DNA of 64,000 nt, from assembly GCA_963383645.1 (NCBI GenBank), contig OY726557.1:124412223-124476222 (forward strand), in the 5' to 3' direction. A model generated the notes under the pieces. The model searched no databases, had not been told where the DNA came from, and was given only the letters and a program-made list of their open reading frames with translations. A program made the translations under genes and the position numbers. Shown here piece after piece: positions 45,295 through 55,394 of the stretch (position 1 is its first letter; each line of letters opens with the position of its first letter). The stretch is from Muscardinus avellanarius. Its lineage: Eukaryota > Chordata > Mammalia > Rodentia > Gliridae.

Positions 45295-45324
45295 ATAAAT
45301 TTAAGCTTTTAAAAAGCAGTATTG

Positions 45325-45508
45325 CTGGGCATGGTGGCACACGCTTGTAATCCCCGCACTTGGGAGGTGGAGACAGGAGGATTGCACTGGTTCGAAGCCA
45401 GCCACGCTGGCTTAAGAGACCCTGTTTCAATAAATAAAAAAGTATAAAATAGGTCTGGGAGTGTAGCCCGGAGCTAGAAGGGCTTCCAGGAACCCCAGTA
45501 ACCACCAT
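45325..45508 (+). mobile_element. Young B1-dID SINE
   Basis: Plus-strand dimer. With 45105-45294 it forms an inverted pair about 30 bp apart. Confidence 0.9.
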
Positions 45509-46015
45509 CATTTACAACACTGCCTGAAATCATGAAACCATAGATATAAATCTAATACAATATGTTCACAATATGCACATTTACAAACATAAAGCACTAA
45601 TGAAAAAGTATATACTGAGCTTATGGATTGGAATATTCTCTATTACCAAGATGTCAAACATCTCTAACATGCTGTAAACATTTTAAGCAACTACATTCAA
45701 TCCAAAGCAGGATGTTTTATAGAAAGCTGATTCTCAAATCTATATTGAAAGCCAAAGGCAAATGAATAATTAAATAATTTTTAATGATAATACTGGATAA
45801 TACATACTGACTTCTTTTAAGATTACCTATAATGCTACTGAAAGATTCTGCGCAGGGATGCTGTGTAAAAACATGAGAGAAGGTAACCAGAATGTGTGGT
45901 ACCAGCTTTTACTTAGGTATGGAACTCTCCCCTCGGAAATGGGGGTCAGTCAGAAAAGGGGCCAGTCCCAATCGACCAGCAGCTCCATCTGAGGCCAGAG
46001 CAGAAATGCTTCTCT
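45509..46015. other. Intergenic, possible retroviral 3' flank
   Basis: From about 45850 the GC content rises toward the ERV remnant. Nothing else recognised. Confidence 0.35.
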
Positions 46016-46172
46016 TTTAAGGCAGATATCTTGAACGTGGGACTAAGCGTGGGAACGCCACTTCTCTCGCAATACTGCTGTGGAGCAGACTCTTCACCTC
46101 CAGGGTTCTGCCTCCTGCACTCACAGAGGTCATGTGGGAAAGGGGGAGGGACCTGACTTGTCATCCTGGCCT
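46016..46172 (-). repeat. ERV-flanking direct repeat, left copy (LTR fragment?)
   Basis: About 150 bp matching 47843-47994 (AGACTCTTCACCTCCAGGGT, then TCTGCCTCCTGCACTC). The two copies flank the retroviral gag/pol relic in the same orientation, as partial LTRs would. They could instead be a duplicated internal region. Confidence 0.6.
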
Positions 46173-47059
46173 TTTGGTGATAATGGGCAGCGACCGAGTC
46201 TTAAGCTACTTCCTGCTGTCAGGGGGCATTGTAAGGGGGCCCCTTGTCCGGGAGAGGTCGGTCCTCCAGAAGTGGACAGGTGGGAGTATGGCTGCAGCAG
46301 GAGTTGGAGGTTACCCTGGACAGCTGTGCATTCCAGGAGACTTTAACAGCCGGGGAGCTATTAAAAGAAAAGGCAAATCGTGAGAGTGGGTCCCAGGTTG
46401 GGCAGGAGCCCTTTTAGATATGAGGTAGATTGTCACTAGATTTATTAATATGATAGCGGCATTTTCCCTGAGGAAGACATACACCACCCTTTTCAGCAGT
46501 GAGTGGGTTTGGGTCAATCTGGTCAAATGAAAACATGCTATTGGGTCAGGAGTATCAGTAATGCATTTTAGAGGTTTAATACTTATGGCGCTTTGGCATC
46601 TAAAGAGGGAGAGCACTGTAGTATGTAAATAAGTGGACCTATTAAAATAAAAACATCAAAGAGAATTATGCCGAGAAAAAACAAGATTAGTAGGCCCCAA
46701 CACTGTGCAAGAGAATTTGTCATGAGGTTGTTATAACAGAGCCCTTTTAGATTTGTCCTAAGCTTCAGGCAGAGCAATTTTGTCCTGTAAAAGAGGGCCT
46801 GTGATACATGGGCAAGAGAGCATGCCATCAATCCCCTGAACTGAGATTTGGGAAGAAAAACTAGGGCCTGAGAAGGAAGGAAGGAAGGACAGAGTAGATA
46901 TCTTTTTTCCCAATCAAGAAGGAGATTGGCTTATCTGCTACCTATAGAGTTATCCTGGGCTCAGCTTGAGTAATACGGGTGGCTGAGGCCAGGGAGTGTC
47001 AATCTTCAGCCAGACCAAGTAGGGCCAATGGCAGGGCCTGGTCTGGAAGGGTGGTTCCC

Positions 47060-47207
47060 CTGTGTTGTGGAACCTGAGACTCACCTCTTTTCCAAGGGCA
47101 CTCACTTTTCCAGTGTCCCTCCTGGCCACACACTGGGCACAGTCTGGTTGGTGGACGCAGCTGGGGACAACCATGTGCCCAGTGGCTAGTAAGTCCACAC
47201 TTAAAAC
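47060..47207 (-). pseudogene. ERV gag nucleocapsid relic: two zinc knuckles
   Basis: Minus strand: two CX2CX4HX4C zinc-knuckle motifs about ten residues apart, then a basic stretch, in a frame broken soon after. Zinc knuckles bind genomic RNA during packaging in the intact family. The codons just before the first knuckle lie beyond the SINE at 47208-47420, so the SINE split this gene. Confidence 0.75.
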
Positions 47208-47421
47208 GAGCCGGGCGTGGTGGCGCACGCTTGTAATCCCCGCGCTTGGGAGGCAGAGACAGGAGGATCGCGCAGGTTCGAAGCTAGCCGCGCACGCTGG
47301 CTTAGGAGACCCTGTTTCCAAATAAAAATGTAAAAATAGATCTGGGAGTGTAGCCCAGAGATAGAAGGGCTTCCAGGAACCCCAATACCCCCCCCCCAAA
47401 AAAAAAAAAAAAAAAAAAACA
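47208..47421 (+). mobile_element. Young B1-dID SINE splitting the ERV gag relic
   Basis: Plus-strand, CpG-rich full dimer with a C8 and A22 tail. Gag-like sequence continues on both sides in compatible frame, so it inserted into the provirus after the provirus was fixed. Confidence 0.92.
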
Positions 47422-47620
47422 AGTTCCCGGAGGTGGTTGTTGTTGCTGTCCTCCTTCCCTAGGTGGTGCTCGTCGCCCCGAGAGCTGACCCTCCTCTGCT
47501 GGCCACAGGGCAGCTGCCAGGGATAGGGCCTGTAAATCTGCTATCTGGTGAAGTCGGAGTGTACGTTCGACTCCTGCATGTTCCTCTCTGGAATTAAAAA
47601 CTTTAAATGCCATGTTCAGC
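47422..47620 (-). pseudogene. ERV gag relic, capsid C-terminus
   Basis: Minus strand: about 60 open codons rich in R, E, Q and A ending in a Q/P-rich run just before the zinc-knuckle region. The charged helix followed by a linker is the usual capsid end of gammaretrovirus-like gag. Confidence 0.55.
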
Positions 47621-47835
47621 TGGGTGTGGTGGCACACACTTGTAATCCCTGCGCTTGGGAAGCAGTGACAGGAGGATCACACTGGTTTGAAGCCAGCCTT
47701 GCTGGCTTAAGAGAGCCTGTTTCTGAATAAAAAATATAAAATAGGTCTGGGAGTGTAGCCCAGAGGTAGAAGGGTTTCCAGGAACACCAGTACCACCAAA
47801 AATAAATAAATAAATAAATAAATAAATAAATATTT
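47620..47835 (+). mobile_element. B1-dID SINE with (AATA)n tail
   Basis: Full plus-strand dimer. The tail grew to about seven AAAT units. Confidence 0.9.
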
Positions 47836-47842
47836 ACCAAAT

Positions 47843-47994
47843 CTTGGATAAGGAAGATATCTTGGGGGTAGGACTAAGTATGGGAGTGCCACTTCTCTCG
47901 CGATATTGCTTGTGGATCAGACTCTTCACCTCCAGGGTTCTGCCTCTTGCACTCCCAGAGGTCACATGGGGAAGGAGGAGGGACTCAACTTTTC
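47843..47994 (-). repeat. ERV-flanking direct repeat, right copy (LTR fragment?)
   Basis: Partner of 46016-46172, about 85 percent similar by eye. Confidence 0.6.
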
Positions 47995-48014
47995 AGCTAC
48001 AATAATAAATGCTG

Positions 48015-48235
48015 TGTGAGGCTGGGCGTGGTGGCGCACGCTTGTAATCCCCGTGCTTGGGAGGCAGAGATAGGAGGATCACGCTGGTTCAAAGCCAGCC
48101 TGGCTGGCTTAAGAGACCCTGTTTCCAAATAAAAATATAAAGTGGGTCTGGGAGTATAGCCCAGAGGTAGAAGGGTTTCCAGGAACCCCAGTACCACCAA
48201 AAAAATAAAAATAATAAATAAATAAATAAATAAAT
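48015..48235 (+). mobile_element. Young B1-dID SINE with target duplication
   Basis: Full plus-strand dimer. AATAAATGCTGTGTGA lies on both sides (about 48003-48018 and 48229-48244). Confidence 0.92.
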
Positions 48236-48306
48236 GCTGTGTGATATTTGTTAAAAAATAGACCAATAGCTTAATGAAAAAAAAATAGAGATTCCAAAAA
48301 TATGCC

Positions 48307-48402
48307 CATCGCCGGGCGTGGTGGGGCACGCTTGTAATCCCTTTGCTTGGGAGGTGGAGACAGGAAAATCACACAGGTTGTTTCCAAATAAAAATATGAA
48401 AA
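48307..48402 (+). mobile_element. SINE B1 half with internal deletion
   Basis: The B1 half starts normally, but the segment between CACAGGTT and GTTTCCAAATAAAA is missing, and no ID half follows. Confidence 0.8.
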
Positions 48403-48621
48403 AATATTAAATACACACACATATATATTGAGTCAGCTGATTTTTTTTTCAGAGGTACAAAGTCAATTTAATGAAGAAATTTCAGGCTTTGGATCCACTT
48501 TTAAAATTTGAAAACACATTTAGGTAGATGTTTTCAGGTTCCAGATTTAGAGAGGCAGGACTCAGCAGAAGGTAGTTGATGAGTGTAAAAGGAAGAATAG
48601 TATTAGATCATTTTCTTCTTT

Positions 48622-48797
48622 TTGGTACTGGAGATTTAACTCGGGCATTCTACCTCCAAGCTACAACCTGACCCTTTTTATATTTTCAGTTTTGAAATGG
48701 GCTTGCTAAGTTACTAGGTCTGGCCTTGAACCTGTGATCCTCCTCTCTCAGCCTCCCATATACTAGTATTACAGGTCTACACCACCACGCCCAGCTT
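48622..48797 (-). mobile_element. B1-dID SINE
   Basis: Older minus-strand dimer. Confidence 0.8.
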
Positions 48798-48854
48798 TAA
48801 TCATTCATTCACTTATGTAAAACACACACACACACACATGCTCACAACATATAC

Positions 48855-49018
48855 TCAGCCAGGTGTGGTAGGGGCTGAGACAGGAAGATCACAAGTTCTC
48901 AACCAGCCACAGCAACTTAGTGAGGCCATTAGCAAATTAGTAACAGTAGGGCTGGAGGTATAGCTCAGAGGTAGAATGCCCCTGGGTGGTTTTATCCCCA
49001 GTACTACAAAAAAACAAA
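48855..49018 (+). mobile_element. B1-dID SINE, shortened
   Basis: Plus-strand dimer missing about 40 bp of the B1 half. Confidence 0.8.
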
Positions 49019-49539
49019 CATACAAAAAAAAGCATTCTCATATTTTGTGTTGCTAAGCTTCAGGCAATTTGTGTGAATGTGTTTCATGTCACAGTAAGAA
49101 AATAATAAGGCAATTAATAATAAGAGAAAGATATTAAGATATATTTCACAATGCAAATTAGTAAAATTAAAATTTTTCATGAGGATAGATTCTAAAATGG
49201 GATAATGGTTAGATGATTAAAATTACTCCTGAAAATTGATTACACTGGTATAATACATGTTCAGGACTGACATGATGTTTTTCTATAAGTCTGGTTAAAG
49301 TTGTTTTTTCTCTCTAGCACTGGAACATTTCACTGTTAATTAAGGTGAGAAGTAGATGTAATAAAGACTTATATTTAGGTGTCAGTTTGCATAAAATATG
49401 CACATTAACATTAAAATCATTTTCCCTATTGTAAGTCTTTACATTCTTAGGCAAAGCCTCTGTCTCTATGAATGAGAGATTAATGTAATCTTCTGAATTA
49501 TTTAAGGTCTCTCTCTGACACAAGAATAAATTAATCTCC
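49019..49539. other. Intergenic, nothing recognised
   Basis: No gene or repeat recognised. Confidence 0.35.
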
Positions 49540-49547
49540 TTCAAATC

Positions 49548-49830
49548 TCAACATAGAGGCATGTGCATTTGTTCTACAACTGCCCTTAGGAGGAGTGTTC
49601 CTGGGCAAGGTCCATCTGTCAGGCCCTGAGCTTCTGAGGGAAGAGCTGAGAAGTCAGTCTGAGGCCAAGGCCAGCTGGGTGAGTGGGTTTCTGTGGTCTC
49701 CATCAGAAGAATCAGAGGCACAACTGGGGCAGGAATAAGACTCTTTCTGGGGCTTATTGATGGAGAACAGAGACAGGGCATTAACCAGCAGGGTGAATTT
49801 GGCTGCTGGGACAAAAGAGACTATTAATTT
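49548..49830 (-). pseudogene. Possible ERV gag N-terminal relic
   Basis: An 88-codon minus-strand frame, proline- and serine-rich, whose C-terminal end weakly resembles the matrix/p12-to-capsid junction of gammaretrovirus-like gag. It lies upstream, in the same orientation, of the capsid/nucleocapsid relic at 47.0-47.6 kb. Evidence is composition and one short motif only. Confidence 0.3.
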
Positions 49831-50289
49831 TATTTGTATGAAGGGTGGTAGAGGCGAACTAGAGTTAAGAAATGTTAATGGGTTTTAGGTACATTTCAAA
49901 GGTGTATTTTCTCTTTGAAAGTACTTTAACCTTGAAGGGGTATGTATGTATGTGTGTAGGGGGTGTACTTAGCCAGTCATCTCTTCAGTTGCAGTGGAAT
50001 CCCATAGAAACATCTCTGGCTTGTGATAAAGATGACTTCAATAGCTGTTAAGGGAACACCCAAGTGGGGAGTGAAGAAAAAACTAATCATGGCAGGTCAC
50101 AAGTTAAGGGTCCTGGGAATTTGTTGCTTTTGTGGCTCCTCAATAGTTTTTATCTTTTACTGGTGTTTGTCCACTAAGACACAGGGCCAGGGCATCCTGG
50201 CCTTTAATAATACACCTGAGTTTTTAAGCTAATAAGACTCTGAGAGTTAGTGAATGAGGAGATAGGGAAAGACACTCGCCGCTCTTTGT
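49831..50289. other. Unassigned, possible retroviral relic
   Basis: Could continue the ERV relic; no motif is clear enough to call. Confidence 0.3.
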
Positions 50290-50466
50290 GTGTATGTTTT
50301 TGGTACTTGGGATGTAACCAGGGGCATTCTACCTCTGAGCTACATGCCCAGCCCTTTTTATTTTGAGTCTGGATCTCATTAAGTTATGAAGCTGGCCTTG
50401 AATCCTCAATCCTTCTGTTTTTGCCTCCCAAGTACTGGGATTAAAGATAAGTATCACCACGCCTTG
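50290..50466 (-). mobile_element. B1-dID SINE
   Basis: Minus-strand dimer, diverged. Confidence 0.8.
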
Positions 50467-50875
50467 GCTGGCCATGATCTTAATAACTAACAAGTCATGA
50501 GTCAAGATGGGAAAGGAGGGGAGAATACATGCTGTGCTTAGAAGAGCTAACAAGTTCAGAGTTAAGGACCAGATCTACATCTGCCTTTTATTCCTATCAT
50601 AGTCCCTGTCAATTTTTTTCTCCCCTGAAAGATTTTACTTCCTTAATCATAGTGGATGCTGCTTTGCATGAGGGCCCCTGATTTTCTTAAATGGGAAAGA
50701 GAATCCCAGTTCCCATTTAATTGATGATGATGCTCAGAGATGTCCATAGACTTATTCCAAATCACATATATTCATGGCAGAGTTGGTACTAGGGCTTGAT
50801 GTTTTGATTCTAAATCTGTCAGGGCTTTATAAAAGTATTTTACTAACCTATATCCTTTTTAAAATAAAACAAGCA
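50467..50875. other. Intergenic; MIR-like trace
   Basis: 50700-50825 resembles a minus-strand MIR (TGATGATGCTCAGAGATGTC, then AATCACATATATTCATGGCA). Confidence 0.45.
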
Positions 50876-50876
50876 T

Positions 50877-51063
50877 AGGCCGGGTATGGTGGCACACGCT
50901 TGTAATCCCCGCGCTTGGGAGGCAGAGACAGGAGGATCGCGCAGGTTCGAAGCCGGCTGCGCGCGCTGGCTTAGGAGACCCTGTTTCCAAATAAAGATGT
51001 AAAAATAGGTCTGGGAGTGTAGCCCGAAGGTAGAAGGGCTTCCAGGAACCCCAGTACCACCAA

Positions 51064-51106
<43 letters not shown>

Positions 51107-51107
51107 T
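50877..51107 (+). mobile_element. Young B1-dID SINE with (AAT)n tail
   Basis: CpG-rich plus-strand dimer. The tail is about 14 AAT units (51064-51106). Confidence 0.92.
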
Positions 51108-51116
51108 AAAACAAAA

Positions 51117-51266
51117 CAAGCTTGGTATGGCAGTGCATGCCTATAATCCCGGTACTTGGGAGGCTGAGACAGGAAGATCACAGGTTCTAGGCCAGCCTCA
51201 GCCACTTAATGAGTTTCTGTTTCAAAATAAAAATTAAAATAGGCTGCAGATATAACTTCAAGGTAG
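51117..51266 (+). mobile_element. B1-dID SINE, left part (split by an LTR)
   Basis: The B1 half and the first half of the ID unit, broken at TTCAAGGTAG. The remaining ID part resumes at 54533. Everything between is later insertion. Confidence 0.8.
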
Positions 51267-51639
51267 TGAGGCAGTCTGTCTCTTTTAGGCAGAAGTCTTA
51301 GGCAAGTGCTCTCAGTCCCCTTTAAGGGTCAATGGGGCATCCCATAACTAAACCAGGATGAGGAAAGGAATTTTAACTGATATTATCTGCTTCTGTAATC
51401 TGGTTCACTGCATATGGTATGAGGATGCTGTCTGGGCCACAAAATAGCATCTGAGTAAAATATGTTGTCTGGTCTGAATTAACACCTGGTGTTGCCAAAC
51501 AATGTAATGGTTTTATAACAATGAAAGCCTGACTTTTCCACACACCTCAAGTCTGTAACTATGGGGCATAAAGGCAGCTGAAACTGACATTCTAGGTAGT
51601 AGTACAGAGGATACTACTTGCCTTGGGTGGTCAGTAAAT

Positions 51640-51651
51640 AAAGTGACCTCG
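51640..51651. repeat. Target-site duplication, left (chimeric L1 copy B)
   Basis: AAAGTGACCTCG; the right copy at 54475-54486 is AAAGCGACCTCG. The one difference is a C/T at a CpG. Confidence 0.85.
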
Positions 51652-51674
51652 GACTTCCGGGAAGATGGCGACCG
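51652..51674 (+). promoter_or_regulatory. L1 internal promoter start: ETS and YY1 motifs
   Basis: ACTTCCGG (51653-51660, ETS site on the other strand) abuts AAGATGGCG (51662-51670, YY1). Identical to copy A. Confidence 0.7.
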
Positions 51675-52443
51675 AGAAAAGCGGGGCTTAAGAGCCCCGC
51701 TAACAACAAATCTCTATTACCACAAAATCAGCGCCTTTCATAGCCAGAAAACACCATCACCATTGAAACAAAAAATCACCAGGCTCCAGAGAGAAAGCGG
51801 ACTGAGAACAGAGCCACAGAGAAGATACACCGGCCTCGCGCCCGAGGACGCTGCAGACGTGGCAGCAGCGCCATACTGCCTGCGGCACCGGCGAATTCAC
51901 GGGACGGCTACAGCAAGCCGAGGTGAGCCACTGCGGAACAGCCAGGTGGGATTTCTCCACGCAGAGAGCGTCTAAAGCTCCCAGTGGCTGAGCTCAGCAC
52001 ACGCTGCAGGGATTCAGAGTCAAAATCAAAACCAAGAAGAAAACGCCAGCCCCATAGCCGAGGGTGTAGCAGCGGCACCATATTGCCACCGGCGGCAAAA
52101 GCAGAGAATTCAGCGAGGCCAGTACAGCTACATCTGCGCACTCGAGAACAGTGAGTCAAATTGCGGGCCACAGAGGAGAAATCCCAGTACTGTACTCCCT
52201 GGGACTTGACCCAGTGGAGGAGGGGCGGTGGCAGAGATATCACACCATAGGAGAACGTGCAACCTGGCACCCCCCACAGTCTAAAGCAGCCTCTATCGAC
52301 TCTCTGGGTCGGAGACTCTGTGATACAACCCAGCAAAGGAGTAGTGGGGTCACAGATACTACTGACTCGAGATCCAGAACACCTTAAGTGAAGTCATAGT
52401 GACTCAAGGGAAGAACCCAGAGAAGGCATAAACATCCGAAATC
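51675..52443 (+). other. L1 5'UTR of copy B
   Basis: CpG-containing leader collinear with copy A. The long frame that crosses its start opens with GTG in flanking DNA and shifts at 51770, so it is not called as a gene. Confidence 0.8.
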
Positions 52444-53361
52444 ATGGGAAAGAGGAATAATACTGGAGCAATGAATGCACACAACCCCACAACATCAGAA
52501 CCCGATAAAACAGAAAATCAGAGATTTCTAGAAGATCAAATCAGGAAAATAACTGTAGAAATAATAGAGGTGCTTCGAAAAGAACTCAGAGAGAGCCAAA
52601 AAGAGATAAAGGATCCAATTAATGAAGTAAAGGCCTCAATTCAAAGCACAAACAACCGATTAGAACACATGGAGAACCGAATCTCACTATTAGAAGATGA
52701 GCAATCCAAAAATGAACGCATAGTTTCTAATCTAGGAAAAAATATCCGACAGCAGGAATCTGACATTGAAGAAATATGGGCCCATTTTAAGAGAGCTAAC
52801 CTAAGAATAATTGGAATCGAGGAGGGAAAAGAAAGTGAAACCAAAGGGATCAACAATCTCTTCAAGGAAGTAATAGCAGAAAATTTTCCAGACATAGAGC
52901 AAGAGGTTGATACACAGGTCCAGGAAACTTATAGAACTCCCTTTAGACAGGATCGGAGAAGAGGATCTCCACGCCACATAATTGTCAAAATGACCAATGT
53001 GGAAGCCAAGCAGAGAATCTTAAAGGCAACAAAAGCAAAGGGCCAAGTGACATTCAGAGGCAAGCCAATTAGAATCACTCCAGACTTCCCAAACCAAGTT
53101 ATGAGAGCCAGAAGGGCTTGGAGTAACATATTCCCAATTCTGAAAGAAAACATCTTCCAGCCAAAAATTTCCTACCCAGCAAAACTTTCTATCAAATTAG
53201 ATGGAGAAATAAGAAGCTTCCATGACAAACAGAAACTGAAGGAATTTATGTTTTCAAAACCAGCACTAGAGAAAATACTCAAAGAGATTAACTACAAAGA
53301 AGAAATAGGTAACACATACCAGAACCAGAGAAACAAGAGTTTCCATCCAACAGTCAACTAA
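52444..53361 (+). CDS. L1 ORF1 protein (intact, 305 aa), copy B
   Basis: Same start (ATCATGG, strong Kozak), length and domain order as copy A: coiled coil about 28-115, RRM-like domain from about 118, C-terminal domain from about 214 with PNQVMRARRAW. There is an in-frame TAA a few codons before the ATG, which supports the ATG as the true start. About 17 residues differ from copy A. No ORF2 follows; an inverted old L1 segment begins nine bases after the stop codon. The protein may bind its own RNA, and reverse transcriptase must come from elsewhere. Confidence 0.92.
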   Translation: MGKRNNTGAMNAHNPTTSEPDKTENQRFLEDQIRKITVEIIEVLRKELRESQKEIKDPINEVKASIQSTNNRLEHMENRISLLEDEQSKNERIVSNLGKNIRQQESDIEEIWAHFKRANLRIIGIEEGKESETKGINNLFKEVIAENFPDIEQEVDTQVQETYRTPFRQDRRRGSPRHIIVKMTNVEAKQRILKATKAKGQVTFRGKPIRITPDFPNQVMRARRAWSNIFPILKENIFQPKISYPAKLSIKLDGEIRSFHDKQKLKEFMFSKPALEKILKEINYKEEIGNTYQNQRNKSFHPTVN

Positions 53362-53369
53362 GATTGGTT

Positions 53370-54249
53370 ATCTGTGGAGATTCATTATTTATGTTAGTCT
53401 TTTACCTATCTCTAAATGGTATTGTTTGTCTTTATTGTTGTTAATTTTTAGGATTTCTAGTTGGAATATTAATATACCGTCAGATATAGCATTTGGAAAT
53501 ATTTTATCCCATTCTATTTGTAATTGTTAACTCTGTTTACATTCTCTTTGGATATACAATTTTTTTTAGGGAGTTTGTATACTCTTCTGTTGCCTGTGCC
53601 ATTGAAATCATAACCAAGAAATCACTGCCAATTTCAATGTTGTGAGGTTTAATGACCCAGATTTTCTCCTAAAAGTTTATAGTCTTAAGATTTATATATA
53701 GGTCTTTTATCTATTTTGAGTTAATATTTGTATATGGGATTAGGTAAGGGTCCAATTTTATTCTTTTCCATGTAATTATTCTTTTTTAACAATATTTAGT
53801 TAAAAGATTAATATTTCCACCACCAAATGTTCGTGGAAACCTTGTCAAAAATAACTTGACAATATAGGGAAGAATTTAGCTCTAGGCTTTTATTTAACTC
53901 CAATGGTTTATATATCTGCCTTTAGAATAGTACTACACTGTTTCAATTATTGTAGCTTTATATGGTTTGAAATCAGAAAATATATATCTTCTATCTTTGT
54001 TCTTTTTCAAGATCGTTTTGGGTACCTAGTGTCCATATTCCATATTAGGATAGATTTTTTTCTGAAAAATAAATATATAAATATATGATAGTTTCACCTA
54101 AAAAATAGAAAAAAAAATATTCTCTGGTAAGAAAGAAAGCAAAAAGAAATATTGAAATGTCATCTTTAAGTCATCAAAAGCTTGGTATCAGACAAATGAA
54201 ACTGTTATGTGAGATTACCATTTTTAATTTTAGATAAATTGCCATAATA
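53370..54249 (-). mobile_element. Captured old-L1 ORF2 fragment, inverted inside copy B
   Basis: Complement of the segment at 2347-3232, with both junctions at the same bases as copy A. It shares with copy A, against the 42-kb locus, a 13-bp stretch (CACATAACAGTTT region) and several substitutions, so A and B descend from one captured version. Confidence 0.85.
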
Positions 54250-54400
54250 CTAGATGTCAACTACTAAGCCAAGCATGGGAGGGAGGGATAGGGAGAGAAT
54301 GGGGTGGGGATTGGGTGGGGGCTGACTGGGAAAAGTGTGCAAGTATGTCTACAAAAGTTTGTATCCCACTATGATGTATGAATACAGTGCACCAATAAAA

Positions 54401-54474
54401 AAAAAAGTAAAAAAAAAAAACAAATATGTATAAAATAAATTTTCACAAAGTTTCCAAGTTGAAAAAAAAAAAAA
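54401..54474 (+). other. Probable 3' transduction and second poly(A) tail
   Basis: After the first A-run comes CAAATATGTATAAAATAAAT and about 20 more bases, containing AATAAA (54434-54439). A second A-run follows (54462-54477), then the target duplication. Readthrough to a downstream polyadenylation signal would produce exactly this. Confidence 0.7.
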
Positions 54475-54486
54475 AAAGCGACCTCG
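54475..54486. repeat. Target-site duplication, right (chimeric L1 copy B)
   Basis: AAAGCGACCTCG, partner of 51640-51651. Confidence 0.85.
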
Positions 54487-54532
54487 TTGGCACTTTGGAG
54501 TCTGGCATGTCTCTGTGGGTTACCTCACTACA

Positions 54533-54575
54533 ATAGAATTCCTCTGGGTTCAGTACCCAGTACCACACACAACAA
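54533..54575 (+). mobile_element. B1-dID SINE, right part
   Basis: ATAGAATTCCTCTGGGTTCA, then CCCAGTACC: the remaining ID half of the SINE begun at 51117. Confidence 0.8.
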
Positions 54576-55050
54576 AGAAAGAAACAGTGCATAAAAATGC
54601 CTCAAAGTACAAATAAAAACAAAATATTCAAATAAGAGAAATGTTCAGGAAATATCTTTTGAATTTTATATTTCATGGTTCTATGGCCTCATTTAGGATA
54701 TGTGCGTATGTACCTATTTCATACTGGCTTGTGCTATCAATGGAACTCACAGGGTGGATGAGAGTTCATTACTGTTACTGGTGCTTCTTATGTACCGGGA
54801 TCAGCAGCAAATGATTACATTTAGTATCATATTTTTCTCCAAAGGAAAATAATCTTACATTCTATTTTTAAGAACAACAGTGTCATAATTAAATGTATTC
54901 ACCAAGTGTTTCTTTGAAATTATTTATCTCTCAGCAGTAACTTGATGGTTTGCACCTCCAATTCCCCCTGTGGGAGTAGCATAGGAAAGCCAGCCAATGC
55001 ATGTATGCTATATTTATATTCAGGTTCTTCAGCCCTTTAAGTTTAATTTC
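54576..55050. other. Intergenic, nothing certain
   Basis: Possible old L2/MIR trace near 54780-54850. No gene. Confidence 0.35.
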
Positions 55051-55051
55051 T

Positions 55052-55262
55052 AGCCGGGCATGGTGGCGCACACTTGTAATCCCAGTACATGGGAGGCAGA
55101 GACAGGAGGATCATGCAGGTTTGGAGCCAGCCAGAGCTACTTACTGAGGCTCCCATCAACTTAGTGAGACCCTGTTTTCAAATAAAATATAAAATAGGTC
55201 AGGGAGTGTAGCCCAGAGGTAGAAAGCCCCTGGGTTTTATCCCCTCTACCAAAAAAAAATTT
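55052..55262 (+). mobile_element. B1-dID SINE
   Basis: Full plus-strand dimer. Confidence 0.88.
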
Positions 55263-55394
55263 CACTTCTCTTTAATATCAAATAATAATGATTTTCCATC
55301 CTATCCAGAGAAATGTTTTGATTGCCACATTTCTAGGATTCCCAGAAAAGAGAGAAGAGACATGGAGAAAGGCTTGTATTTTCCTGTAATTTTC

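Larger units (their letters stand above)
46173..48010 (-). mobile_element. Class I endogenous retrovirus remnant, internally deleted
   Basis: Read on the minus strand: a capsid-C-terminal and nucleocapsid-like region (about 47637 to 47060), a protease-like start (about 47000-46870) with stops, then a jump without reverse transcriptase or integrase to a short hydrophobic segment that may be an envelope anchor (about 46720-46640). At least three frameshifts or stops and two or more SINE insertions break it. It cannot encode a virus. Gammaretrovirus-like affinity rests on the protease start and the nucleocapsid form. Confidence 0.65.
51652..54474 (+). mobile_element. Chimeric ORF1-only L1 retrotransposon, copy B
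   Basis: Same architecture as copy A on the opposite strand: 5'UTR (51652-52443), intact ORF1 (52444-53361), inverted captured segment (53370-54249), and L1 3'UTR (54250 to about 54400). It then has a first A-tail, a 41-nt extra segment and a second A-tail. Target duplications of 12 bp with one mismatch enclose the whole. The flanks are unrelated to those of copy A, so the two are independent insertions of one source family. Confidence 0.9.
51267..54532 (+). mobile_element. Solo LTR (431 bp), interrupted by chimeric L1 copy B
   Basis: The segments 51267-51651 and 54487-54532 form one 431-bp unit beginning TGAGGC and ending CTACA, flanked by 4-bp repeats GTAG/ATAG inside a SINE. A 4-bp duplication suits class I (ERV1) elements. 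It has AATAAA at 51636-51641 and no internal viral genes. The L1 insertion lies just after the polyadenylation signal. Confidence 0.7.

Noticed and set aside
45115..45312. Recurrent short proteins with 'GYTPRPILYF' or 'LASNLRDPPVSASQARGLQ' in many places
   Set aside because: They are chance translations of B1-dID SINE copies.
46080..46383. Two overlapping plus-strand frames of 83-88 codons
   Set aside because: They are opposite to the ERV remnant and lie in its flanking repeat and adjacent 3' sequence; GC-rich composition explains their openness.
51643..51975. Open frame through the L1 5'UTR start (and the similar one at 4612-5001)
   Set aside because: It opens with GTG in flanking DNA, has no ATG shared by both copies, and its frame shifts differently in each, so it is not a conserved ORF0-like gene.
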